Positions 1 to 6,378 of a stretch of 15,433 bases of DNA are shown here, in pieces. Position numbers and translations under genes: made by a program. Every line of letters begins with the position of its first letter. Positions within the stretch are counted from its first letter, which is position 1. This DNA comes from DASUFH01 sp036274645 (GTDB taxonomy: Bacteria; Acidobacteriota; Terriglobia; 20CM-2-55-15). The notes beneath the pieces were generated by a model. That model was not told the DNA's origin. It ran no database searches and saw only the letters and a program-made list of their open reading frames with translations. The stretch is from the NCBI GenBank assembly GCA_036274645.1, contig DASUFH010000440.1:1-15433 (forward strand), given 5' to 3'.

Positions 1-528
1 GGACGCAAAATAGTTGGGATTCGTGAACGGGCCAAACAGCGGCGTCGAGCCGCGGGCAAAGATGAGGGCCGCGGCCAGATGGACCACGCCGATGGCCGCG
101 CCGACGATCAGGAGCGCCTGCTTCCACTGGAGCGTGCGGCGCCGGCTGTAAGCCGCTACCGCGAGGAACGCGGCGCCGTACAACGCATTCTTATAGAAGA
201 CGTAGGTTCCCTCGAAGCGCGAACCCGGTTCGAGCCATACCGATAAGGCGAGGAGCGCGCCCAGCAATCCGGCGGCGCCGAGAAAGTACGGACACACACG
301 CCGGCCGTCCGCGCTGCGGGTGGCTCCCCACAGAGCGGCGACGATGAGCGTCATCAGTAGCGCCCGATAGAGGACGAGTATAAGAGGATGGGTCGCTTCC
401 TGCCCCAGTGGTGTAATCGCCGCCAGCGCCGTGATGGCGCCAAAGACGACCCATGAGATCCGGCGTTCCCAGTGCGCCGATTCCTGCACGGGGCTCAATG
501 TAGCACCAGGCCACGAAGCAAACGCCAT
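1..528 (-). CDS. O-antigen ligase / O-oligosaccharyltransferase-like membrane protein (5' part, runs off window)
   Basis: The minus strand is open from an ATG at 528 to the window edge (176 codons, no stop). It encodes a polytopic membrane protein: several hydrophobic segments (for example WVVFGAITALAAI, LLMTLIVAALWGA, FLGAAGLLGALLALSVWL, ALLIVGAAIGVVHLAAALIF) separated by short Arg-rich loops. It then reads PLFGPFTNPNYFAS, which resembles the G-x-F-x-NPN-x-FA motif of the Wzy/WaaL/PglL superfamily. Members of that family polymerise O-antigen or move lipid-linked glycans to lipid A or proteins at the periplasmic face. The start is uncertain: GTG at 489 is an in-frame alternative, and neither has a clear Shine-Dalgarno site. 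The C-terminal catalytic half is outside the window, so ligase, polymerase and protein glycosyltransferase cannot be separated. It is divergent from the pilins. Confidence 0.72.
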   Translation of the reverse strand, partial: MAFASWPGATLSPVQESAHWERRISWVVFGAITALAAITPLGQEATHPLILVLYRALLMTLIVAALWGATRSADGRRVCPYFLGAAGLLGALLALSVWLEPGSRFEGTYVFYKNALYGAAFLAVAAYSRRRTLQWKQALLIVGAAIGVVHLAAALIFARGSTPLFGPFTNPNYFAS

Positions 529-593
529 TTATTTTGATCGCGTTTCGGAAGGTTCACCGCCAGGGTGGAAACGCCAATTTTCGTCATCGCAAA

Positions 594-608
594 TGACAAG
601 TTTTGTCA
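594..608. promoter_or_regulatory. Candidate activator-binding palindrome (UAS) upstream of the pilin promoter
   Basis: TGACAA-GTT-TTGTCA is a perfect 6-bp inverted repeat with a 3-bp spacer. A further half-site, GTCAT at 583-587, forms a second inverted repeat with ATGAC at 593-597. The palindrome is centred about 61 bp upstream of the proposed -24 element, a usual distance for a sigma-54 enhancer-binding protein such as PilR. Binding is inferred; only the symmetry and position are seen. Confidence 0.4.
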
Positions 609-661
609 GCTTTTCAGCGGAATTCCGGGCATTCATGTCGATGTTTCTGCAGGTTACGAGT

Positions 662-677
662 TGGGCAGCCGATTGCA
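662..677 (+). promoter_or_regulatory. Candidate sigma-54 (-24/-12) promoter of the pilin genes
   Basis: TGGGCAGCCGATTGCA matches the sigma-54 pattern TGGCACG-N4-TTGCA at TGG and G on the -24 side and at all of TTGCA on the -12 side. The invariant GG and GC are exactly 10 bases apart (GG 663-664, GC 675-676). Transcription would start near 689, leaving a leader of about 66 nt before the pilin ATG at 755. RpoN/PilR control of pilin genes is well known in Proteobacteria and Geobacter, which fits the location. Confidence 0.55.
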
Positions 678-716
678 TTGGTCACGGCAGGTCTGTGGAG
701 GAAAACGATCTCAAAA

Positions 717-753
717 GCCTGGGGACAACGCCAGGCAAACCTATTGGAGGGTT
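717..753 (+). promoter_or_regulatory. Leader hairpins around the first pilin ribosome-binding site
   Basis: In the predicted leader, GCCTGG (717-722) pairs with CCAGGC (731-736) around an 8-nt loop. Just after it AACCT (738-742) can pair with GGGTT (749-753), which places part of the Shine-Dalgarno GGAGG (746-750) in a small stem-loop. This could tune pilin translation. I could not match it to a known riboswitch class. Confidence 0.3.
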
Positions 754-754
754 A

Positions 755-1186
755 ATGCACAGAAAGAAGGATAGTGGTTTTTCGCTGTTGGAACTCTTGA
801 TTGTGGTCGCAATCATCCTGATTATCGCCACGATCGCCATCCCCAGCCTCCTGCGGTCCCGTCAGGCGGCCAACGAATCGGCTGCGGTGGCCAATCTTCG
901 TACGATCAACACGGCTGAAGTGACGTACCTGTCCACTTCGGGCGGCAACTATGGCGACGTCACGGCGCTGGTTGGCGCGGGCTTGCTCGATACCCGCTTC
1001 AACACCACCGTGTCGGGTTATGCGTTCACGATCACGGCGTCCGGCGGCGACTATACCGCTGAAGCCGCGCCTACGTCGGCGAACACGGGTCGGTTCGGGT
1101 ACTACAGCACGCCGGACGGCGTCGTTCGGTATTCGACCACGGCCAGTCTTGCCCCTGCGGGCCAGAACGGTCTGCCGGTCCAGTAG
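755..1186 (+). CDS. pilA: Type IV pilin, first tandem copy
   Basis: Structural subunit of a type IV pilus, made as a prepilin and processed by PilD. The 7-residue leader MHRKKDSG is cut after Gly; the mature protein begins FSLLELL with the conserved Glu at +5, followed by a long hydrophobic N-helix and the segment RSRQAANESAAV. The total is 143 aa. There is no cysteine, so the disulfide-bounded loop of Pseudomonas/Neisseria pilins is absent. The C-terminal region is rich in Gly, Ser, Thr and Tyr. ATG 755 is chosen because GGAGG lies 5 nt upstream and gives a normal short leader; the frame stays open further upstream but that extension is not pilin-like. The second pilin lies 84 bp downstream and has the same length. 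Which of the two is the major subunit cannot be told. Confidence 0.9.
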   Translation: MHRKKDSGFSLLELLIVVAIILIIATIAIPSLLRSRQAANESAAVANLRTINTAEVTYLSTSGGNYGDVTALVGAGLLDTRFNTTVSGYAFTITASGGDYTAEAAPTSANTGRFGYYSTPDGVVRYSTTASLAPAGQNGLPVQ

Positions 1187-1196
1187 GATCTGCGAT

Positions 1197-1221
1197 GGGA
1201 GGGATCATGATGATCCCTCCC
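1197..1221 (+). terminator. Strong hairpin between the two pilin genes
   Basis: GGGAGGGATCA (1197-1207) is perfectly complementary to TGATCCCTCCC (1211-1221), giving an 11-bp stem with loop TGA. No U-run follows, so it may act as an attenuator or mRNA-stabilising/processing element that sets the ratio of the two pilins rather than as a full terminator. Confidence 0.55.
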
Positions 1222-1270
1222 TCGTTGAGGAACAGCCGTGTGGAGTTTCACTTCAGACATGGAGGAAAAA

Positions 1271-1702
1271 GTGAAAGGGTATCGTGGGTTTTCGCTCTTG
1301 GAACTGCTGATCGTCGTGGCCATCATTCTGATCATCGCCACGATCGCGATTCCCAGCCTGTTGCGGTCTCGGCAGGCGGCCAATGAATCGGCGGCTGTCA
1401 CCAACCTCCGCAGCATCAATACGGCGCAGGTGAGCTATTCGGCTTCAGGCGGCCTCTATGGAACGATGGCCGAACTGGTCTCGGCCGGGCTGCTGGACTC
1501 CCGATTCTCGGGCAGCGGGATTTCCGGTTATGTCTTTTCGATGGAGTTGTCGGGCAACCGCTTCGACTATACAGCGCGCGCGACGGCGACCTCTACCAAC
1601 ATGGGCCGATTTGACTATTACTCGGTGCCAGACTACGTTATCCGGTATTCAACGACCACCAGCCGCGCTCCGGCCGGGTTTGCCGGCACGCCGGTCCGCT
1701 AG
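1271..1702 (+). CDS. Type IV pilin, second tandem copy
   Basis: Second prepilin, 143 aa from the GTG at 1271, the same length as its neighbour. The leader MKGYRG is cut before FSLLELL; the first 37 mature residues are identical to those of the upstream pilin, then the sequences diverge while keeping GLLD.RF, SGY.F, GRF.YYS and RYST. GTG 1271 is chosen because GGAGG at 1261-1265 sits 5 nt before it; ATG 1259 overlaps that site and would give a longer leader. No cysteines. The conserved helix differs from copy one mostly at synonymous sites, so this is an old duplication held by selection. It could be a co-subunit, a minor pilin or an alternative fibre. Confidence 0.9.
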   Translation: MKGYRGFSLLELLIVVAIILIIATIAIPSLLRSRQAANESAAVTNLRSINTAQVSYSASGGLYGTMAELVSAGLLDSRFSGSGISGYVFSMELSGNRFDYTARATATSTNMGRFDYYSVPDYVIRYSTTTSRAPAGFAGTPVR

Positions 1703-1705
1703 CCT

Positions 1706-1763
1706 GGTTGAATGTCCAGGGGGACTCGTCCCGAACCGGATGGAATGTTCGGGGAACTCAACC
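1706..1763 (+). other. Structured 3' region: predicted three-way junction
   Basis: GGTTGA (1706-1711) pairs with TCAACC (1758-1763) and encloses GTCC/GGAC (from 1714) and CCCGAAC (1730-1736)/GTTCGGG (1747-1753). The sequence CCGCTAGCCTGGTTGAA at the second pilin's stop recurs imperfectly at 1762-1778 as CCGCTAGCCTGTTGGAA. Function unknown; possibly part of the pilin mRNA 3' end or a dispersed repeat. Confidence 0.4.
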
Positions 1764-1796
1764 GCTAGCCTGTTGGAAACATTTCGGTTCTTCGTC

Positions 1797-1831
1797 AAAG
1801 CCGGCAGCCCGAATGAATGGGCGCCGGCTTT
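1797..1831 (+). terminator. Rho-independent-type terminator after the pilins
   Basis: AAAGCCGGC (1797-1805) plus GCCC (1807-1810) pairs with GGGC (1819-1822) plus GCCGGCTTT (1823-1831), with one bulged A and an 8-nt loop. The stem ends in TTT, followed by AATGTCATGTT. It separates the pilin unit from lolA and the pil operon. Confidence 0.75.
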
Positions 1832-1854
1832 AATGTCATGTTGATCTCGGCGCG

Positions 1855-2514
1855 ATGTTGCCGTATCTTCAGTCCATGTCGCTTCTAGCCGCCGCTTTAT
1901 GGGCCGCCCTCGTCTTGCCTCAAGCCGCAGATTTAAACACTCTGATTGACGGAGTTCAGCGGTCTCTGGCACGCATGTCCGATTTTTCTGCTGATTTCGA
2001 ACAGATTACGATCGATGAATTGAACCGAAAGGGGGTCGACACGGGTCATTTGTACCTGAAGCGCGACCGGATGATGCGCTGGGAATACAATGACCGTCGT
2101 GGCGACAAGTTGTTCGTTTCAGACGGAAAAACCGTTTATTTTTACGTCGCCGCCGATAAAATGGTGCGCCGCGCGCCCGTCAAAGAGGCCTTCGACGAGC
2201 GTATGCCGTTGATGTTCCTCCTGGGCCGGTCGAATTTGAGAGACGAGTTTACGCAGTTTCGGGAACTGAGGGAAAAGCCGCTGGTCCCCGGTGACCGCGT
2301 GATCTCCATGGAGCCGAAGAGAAAAGGTGAACTGGAAGAAGTGAAGATCGAAGTGGATCCGGTGGGCTACCGGATCCGGCGCCTGTCGCTTCGGCGTTCC
2401 GATGGCACGGGAATGGAATTTACGTTTAACAACATCGATGACAAGACGAAGCGAGAGCCGCGTTTCTTCGAATTTCGGGTACCGCCCGGCGTTGAGGTTG
2501 TCGATGGGATTTGA
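1855..2514 (+). CDS. lolA: LolA-like outer-membrane lipoprotein carrier protein
   Basis: Periplasmic carrier that takes lipoproteins from the inner-membrane Lol complex to the outer membrane. The 219-aa protein begins with a hydrophobic secretion signal (SLLAAALWAALVLP, likely cut near QAA/D). It then shows the LolA pattern: a helix followed by DFSADFEQ, RDRMMRWEY, SDGKTVYFYV and a C-terminal beta-rich part ending near FRVPPGVEVVDG. An in-frame ATG at 1876 would give a signal of about 19 residues and is a credible alternative start; neither start has a good Shine-Dalgarno site. It precedes pilC by 19 bp, so it may be the first gene of the pilus operon. Two lipoproteins later in the window would be plausible clients. 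No promoter could be assigned. Confidence 0.82.
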   Translation: MLPYLQSMSLLAAALWAALVLPQAADLNTLIDGVQRSLARMSDFSADFEQITIDELNRKGVDTGHLYLKRDRMMRWEYNDRRGDKLFVSDGKTVYFYVAADKMVRRAPVKEAFDERMPLMFLLGRSNLRDEFTQFRELREKPLVPGDRVISMEPKRKGELEEVKIEVDPVGYRIRRLSLRRSDGTGMEFTFNNIDDKTKREPRFFEFRVPPGVEVVDGI

Positions 2515-2533
2515 TCGCTAGTCAGCGCTGATC

Positions 2534-3727
2534 ATGGAATTTTCCTGCAAATACGCAACAGCAACGGGTCAGGTCGTCAGCTCCGTCCAGGTCGGAACGA
2601 ACATCGACGATGTTCGGCACAAGCTGGCCGAGCAGGGGTTCCTGCCGATCGAAATCAAGGCCAAGGGCATCACCTTCTCGCGGACGCCGCGTAAGAAGGC
2701 CATCAAGACCGACGACTTCATTCTCTTTAACCAGCAATTTGTGTCCCTCATCAAGGCGGGACTGCCCATCCTGCGGAGCATCGATCTGCTGAAGGCGCAG
2801 ATCAAGAACCCGGACCTGCTGCGCCATGTGGTGGATATCCGGGAACGGCTGCAGTCGGGCGCGCTGCTTTCCGATGCGATGCGGAAACAGGAAGTGTTTC
2901 CTCCGGTCTATGTCGCCTCGATTGCGGCGGGCGAACGTAGCGGCGATCTGGTTGAAGTCATCCAGCGCTACGTCAAGTACGAGAAGACCAGCCTGGGCGT
3001 GCGCAAGCGGTTCATCAATTCGCTCATCTATCCGGCGTTTCTCGTCCTGCTCGCCATCACGATGGTGGGCGTCATTCTGAAATTCGTCATCCCGAGATTC
3101 GCGCAGCTCTATTCGGAACTGGGCCGGCAGTTGCCGGCGCCGACGCGTTTTCTGATCTACGTGTCGAGCGCGGTGGAGAACAACTTCTGGACGATCTTCC
3201 TCTCGATTGTCGGGGTCATTGTCCTGATTCGACTCTGGACGCGCACGCGGAGTGGGCGTTCGAAGCTTGACGAGTGGAAGTTGCATTCCCCTCTGCTCGG
3301 AACATTGCTGACGATGTTTTCGATGGCGCAGCTTTCGCGAACGCTGGGAACGCTGCTGACGGGTGGAACGCCCCTGCTTTCCGCGCTGGAAACCGTGCGG
3401 GAGTCCACCGGGAACAGCGCGATATCGGATTCCATCACGGCGGCCTGCGGTCTGGTCCGTGAAGGAAAGCCGTTGTCCGACAGTCTGGAGGGAACGGGCC
3501 ACTTTCCTCCGCTGGCCCTGGAAATGATCCGGGTCGGAGAACAGACGGGCGCGCTTCCGGAAATGCTGAACCACGTCGCCGACTATTACGACGAAGAAGT
3601 TCAGCTCCGATCGACCGCCCTGCTCGGCTTTGTCGAGCCTGTCATCCTGATCTTTATTGCGGTGTTTGTGGCATTCGTGCTGATTTCACTGTACCTGCCG
3701 CTGTTCAGCATCGGCGCGGGCGCGTAA
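2534..3727 (+). CDS. pilC: Type IV pilus inner-membrane platform protein PilC (GspF family)
   Basis: Integral platform that couples the PilB motor to pilin insertion. At 397 aa it is of normal family length. It has two T2SSF repeats (about residues 60-190 and 263-388), each with the family signatures: FNQQFVSLIKAGLPI at 66-80, GERSGDL at 133-139, and GEQTGALPEML at 335-345. Membrane helices lie near 164-186, 219-235 and 367-390. An N-terminal extension of about 60 residues precedes repeat one, as in PilC. The C-terminus, starting VILIFIAVF and ending YLPLFSIGAGA, is copied in the small ORF immediately downstream. The start ATG lacks a strong ribosome-binding site; translation may be coupled to lolA. 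Confidence 0.95.
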   Translation: MEFSCKYATATGQVVSSVQVGTNIDDVRHKLAEQGFLPIEIKAKGITFSRTPRKKAIKTDDFILFNQQFVSLIKAGLPILRSIDLLKAQIKNPDLLRHVVDIRERLQSGALLSDAMRKQEVFPPVYVASIAAGERSGDLVEVIQRYVKYEKTSLGVRKRFINSLIYPAFLVLLAITMVGVILKFVIPRFAQLYSELGRQLPAPTRFLIYVSSAVENNFWTIFLSIVGVIVLIRLWTRTRSGRSKLDEWKLHSPLLGTLLTMFSMAQLSRTLGTLLTGGTPLLSALETVRESTGNSAISDSITAACGLVREGKPLSDSLEGTGHFPPLALEMIRVGEQTGALPEMLNHVADYYDEEVQLRSTALLGFVEPVILIFIAVFVAFVLISLYLPLFSIGAGA

Positions 3728-3737
3728 TCCATCTACG

Positions 3738-3860
3738 ATGTCGACAGTCACCCAGACGAAGCTGGCTGCCGGCGTTGTGATCGTCATTGCCGTCTTTACG
3801 GCGTTTGTCCTGATCCTGCAGTACCTGCCGTTGTTCAGCATCGGCTGGGGTGTGGAGTAA
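3738..3860 (+). CDS. 40-aa PilC-tail microprotein between pilC and pilB
   Basis: A complete ORF (ATG 3738, TAA 3858-3860) 10 nt after pilC and 9 nt before pilB. Residues 13-40 form one membrane helix and tail (AVFTAFVLILQYLPLFSIG and flanks) matching PilC 370-397 at 19 of 28 positions. Eight of those identical residues use different codons, so the similarity is kept at protein level. Residues 1-12 (MSTVTQTKLAAG) match 6 of 12 residues of the PilB N-terminus (MSTTIDLKTATG). The simplest origin is an old tandem duplication of the pilC 3' end through the pilB 5' end, leaving a chimaeric ORF. No obvious Shine-Dalgarno site precedes it; coupling to pilC is likely. It might pack against PilC or compete with its last helix; function unknown. 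Confidence 0.7.
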   Translation: MSTVTQTKLAAGVVIVIAVFTAFVLILQYLPLFSIGWGVE

Positions 3861-3869
3861 ACAATAGTT

Positions 3870-5480
3870 ATGTCGACCACTATCGATTTGAAAACGGCCA
3901 CCGGCGACAAGCGATCCGCCAGACAGCTGGCCGAGCGATATCACTCCGAATTCATCGAGCTCAAGGGATACCACGTCGATAAGGAACTGGTGAAGAGCAT
4001 CGACGTTGGCCTGATGTTCCGGTACAACTTCGTTCCCCTCAGCGAGGAGGACGAAGCGCTCGTGGTGGCCATGTCGGATCCGAGCGATCTGGCCGCGATC
4101 GACGATGTGTCGGCGATGCTGGGGCGGCGCCTCATCATCCGGGTCGCCGAACTCTCGGAAATCCAGGATCTGCTGAAGAAGACCGAATCGTCCAAGCAGA
4201 TGCTGCAGGAAGCCACCGAAGATCTCGGATTGCAGATCATTCGCGAGGATGAGAGCGGCGCGGAAGTCATCACCGTCGACAAGATCACGCAGGAGGACTC
4301 GAGTCCGATCATCCGGATCGTGGACACGATCGTGTTCTCCGCGCTCGAGCGCCGCGCCAGTGACATTCATATTGAAACCCGCGACATCGATCTGTGCGTC
4401 AAGTACCGGATTGACGGCGCGTTGACTGAAGCGATGAAGCCGATCGCCAAGGAACACCACTCCACGGTGATCTCCCGTATCAAGATCATGTCGGAGCTGG
4501 ATATTTCCGAGCGCCGGATCCCGCAGGACGGACGTTTCAAGACCCGGTACAAGGGAAGAAACATCGACTTCCGTGTGTCGATCATGCCCTCGATTCACGG
4601 CGAAGACGCGGTCATCCGTATCCTCGACAAGGAAACCATCAGCGAGAAGTTCCGGAACCTCAGTCTGGAAGTGGTCGGGTTTGCGGAACACGATCTGAAG
4701 AAGTTCCGGCGGTATATCGCGGAACCCTATGGCATGGTGCTGATTACCGGCCCGACGGGAAGCGGAAAGAGTACGACGACCTACGGCGCGATCATGGAGA
4801 TCAAGAACGAGGAAGACAAGATCATCACCATCGAGGACCCGGTTGAATACAACATCCGCGGTATCACGCAGATTCCCGTGAACGAGAAGAAGGGACTGAC
4901 GTTCGCCCGCGGACTGCGGTCGATCCTGCGTCACGATCCGGACAAGATCATGGTCGGAGAAATCCGTGACGCGGAAACGGCGCAGATCGCCATCAACTCG
5001 GCGCTGACCGGACACCTTGTGCTGACGACGGTTCACGCCAACAACGTGATCGACGTGCTGGGACGTTTCCTCAACATGGGTATCGATCCCTACAACTTCG
5101 TGTCGGCGCTGAACTGCATTCTGGCCCAGCGGCTGGTGCGAATGGTTTGCGCGTCGTGCAGCAAGCCGGTCCTGTATCCGGACGCGTTTCTGGAGGAATC
5201 CGGACTCGATCCGGCAAAGTACCGCGATCACGAGTTCCGCGAGGGCGAGGGATGCCTGGAGTGCAATGGCACGGGATATCACGGCCGAACGGCCATTCAC
5301 GAATTACTGGAGTTGTCGGATCCGATTCGCGACATGATCATCGAGCGCAGGCCGACATCGGAAATCAAACGAAGGGCCCGTGAAGAGGGTATGGGGTCGC
5401 TGCGCGAGTCCGCCGTGGCAAAGGCCTTGCTTGGCGAAACCACCCTGCGGGAAATCAACAAGGTAACATTCATTGAGTAG
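3870..5480 (+). CDS. pilB: Type IV pilus extension ATPase PilB (GspE family)
   Basis: Cytoplasmic hexameric ATPase that powers pilus assembly through PilC. The 536-aa protein has an N-terminal MshEN/T2SSE_N-like domain (about 1-120), the N2 domain with SDIHIE (164-169) and RIPQDGR (216-222), and the RecA-like C domain. Walker A is GPTGSGKS (294-301), the Asp box is around TIEDPVEY (320-327), Walker B is DKIMVGEIRD (358-367) with Glu364, and the His box is TTVHANN (386-392). Four zinc-ligand cysteines are C427, C430, C462 and C465, as expected for PilB/GspE and not PilT. GGAG at 3854-3857 lies inside the end of the microprotein ORF, 12 nt before the ATG. The stop overlaps the pilM start by 8 bp. 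Confidence 0.96.
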   Translation: MSTTIDLKTATGDKRSARQLAERYHSEFIELKGYHVDKELVKSIDVGLMFRYNFVPLSEEDEALVVAMSDPSDLAAIDDVSAMLGRRLIIRVAELSEIQDLLKKTESSKQMLQEATEDLGLQIIREDESGAEVITVDKITQEDSSPIIRIVDTIVFSALERRASDIHIETRDIDLCVKYRIDGALTEAMKPIAKEHHSTVISRIKIMSELDISERRIPQDGRFKTRYKGRNIDFRVSIMPSIHGEDAVIRILDKETISEKFRNLSLEVVGFAEHDLKKFRRYIAEPYGMVLITGPTGSGKSTTTYGAIMEIKNEEDKIITIEDPVEYNIRGITQIPVNEKKGLTFARGLRSILRHDPDKIMVGEIRDAETAQIAINSALTGHLVLTTVHANNVIDVLGRFLNMGIDPYNFVSALNCILAQRLVRMVCASCSKPVLYPDAFLEESGLDPAKYRDHEFREGEGCLECNGTGYHGRTAIHELLELSDPIRDMIIERRPTSEIKRRAREEGMGSLRESAVAKALLGETTLREINKVTFIE

Positions 5481-6378
5481 CGCATTGGTCGAGTCGATTT
5501 CGAAGATTTTTCAGCCCCAGCTGCCCTTCTGGGCGTGCGAGTTTACCGAGACCCAGCTGGTTGTGGCGGGTGTCAGCGGCAGCCGCAAGCGGATTTCGGG
5601 CAAGCTGGCCGTGGATGTTCCGTCCACACTGATCACGGGTTCTCTTACCGAGAAGAACATCGCGGATCCGGTGGGAGCGCGTGGCACCGTCGAGGCGGCC
5701 CTGGGGCAGGCCCGATTCCGCGGCTCCGAGATCGGGGTCGTCATCCCGGACAGTTCGGCGCGCATCGCGTTCATGACCGCGGAAAATCTTCCGTCCGCGC
5801 TGGAGGAGCGCGACGCGTTTCTACGGTGGAAGCTGAAGAAGAGCATGCCTTTCGATGTGGAGAAGGCGCAGATTGCCGTCAAGCCGCTTGGTCCGCACGT
5901 GGGTGGCGACGCTCAAGGCGTCGATCTTCTGGTGGCTCTGTCGCCGCGCGAGGTCGTGGACGAATACGTGGATCTGATGCGGCAGATGGATCTGCACGCG
6001 GGGCTGGTGATGCCATCGACGCTGGCGGCGTTGAACCTGCTGGAATCGTCGCCAGGGGACGTATTGTTCGTCAAAATCGCGCCCGGCTGCACCACCACCA
6101 CCATCATCCAGAACGATCGCGTCGAGTTCACGCGCCGCGTGGCCGAGATGCCGATCTTTGACGCGGTCTACCCGACGTTTCAGTACTATCAGGACAAACT
6201 GGGCGGCCGGGGCTTTTCACGCATTGTCATCTGTTCGGACAACATCGAGTCCGATGTCATGACGGAACTCGAGGGCAAGCTGGGCGTTCAGACCTATTCG
6301 CTTGAGCCCAAGAGTATCGAGGACGTTTTCAAACCGGCGCTTGGAGCCGTTGGATTGGTATGGGGAAATATCATCTAA
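5473..6378 (+). CDS. pilM: Type IV pilus assembly protein PilM-like
   Basis: Actin-like cytoplasmic protein that binds the PilN N-terminus and links the motor to the periplasmic alignment complex. 301 aa from a TTG start at 5473 that overlaps pilB by 8 bp; AAGG lies about 9 nt upstream. Recognition rests on RWKLKKSMPFDVEK (117-130), on the layout, and on the actin-fold strand pattern. It is shorter than typical PilM (about 350 aa), and the nucleotide-site motifs look eroded. The first phosphate loop reads WACEFTETQLVV instead of GIDIG-S-x-K, and the second reads KIAPGCTTTT (200-209) instead of D-x-G-x-x-x-T. It may therefore work as a scaffold without ATP, or it belongs to a divergent subfamily. 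It overlaps pilN by 19 bp. Confidence 0.82.
   Translation: MSSALVESISKIFQPQLPFWACEFTETQLVVAGVSGSRKRISGKLAVDVPSTLITGSLTEKNIADPVGARGTVEAALGQARFRGSEIGVVIPDSSARIAFMTAENLPSALEERDAFLRWKLKKSMPFDVEKAQIAVKPLGPHVGGDAQGVDLLVALSPREVVDEYVDLMRQMDLHAGLVMPSTLAALNLLESSPGDVLFVKIAPGCTTTTIIQNDRVEFTRRVAEMPIFDAVYPTFQYYQDKLGGRGFSRIVICSDNIESDVMTELEGKLGVQTYSLEPKSIEDVFKPALGAVGLVWGNII

Noticed and set aside
191..514. A 107-codon minus-strand frame in the first 500 bases
   Set aside because: It overlaps, in another frame, the clearly membrane-protein-like frame running from 528 to the edge; its product has no membrane or domain pattern.
431..754. N-terminal extension of the first pilin up to an ATG at 431
   Set aside because: A prepilin leader must be short; the extension covers the promoter and the region divergent from the ligase gene.
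678..754. A c-di-GMP (GEMM-I) riboswitch in the pilin leader
   Set aside because: Fragments such as GGCAAACC and GGGACAACGCC recall the motif, but order, tetraloop and the second domain do not fit.
2522..3574. A 350-codon minus-strand open frame across pilC
   Set aside because: Low-complexity Arg/Gln-rich antisense product of a GC-rich gene; pilC on the plus strand is certain.
3705..5300. A 531-codon open frame on the minus strand across pilB
   Set aside because: It is the antisense of pilB and the small ORF; the translation is Arg/Asp/His-rich with no domain pattern, and pilB has every expected motif.
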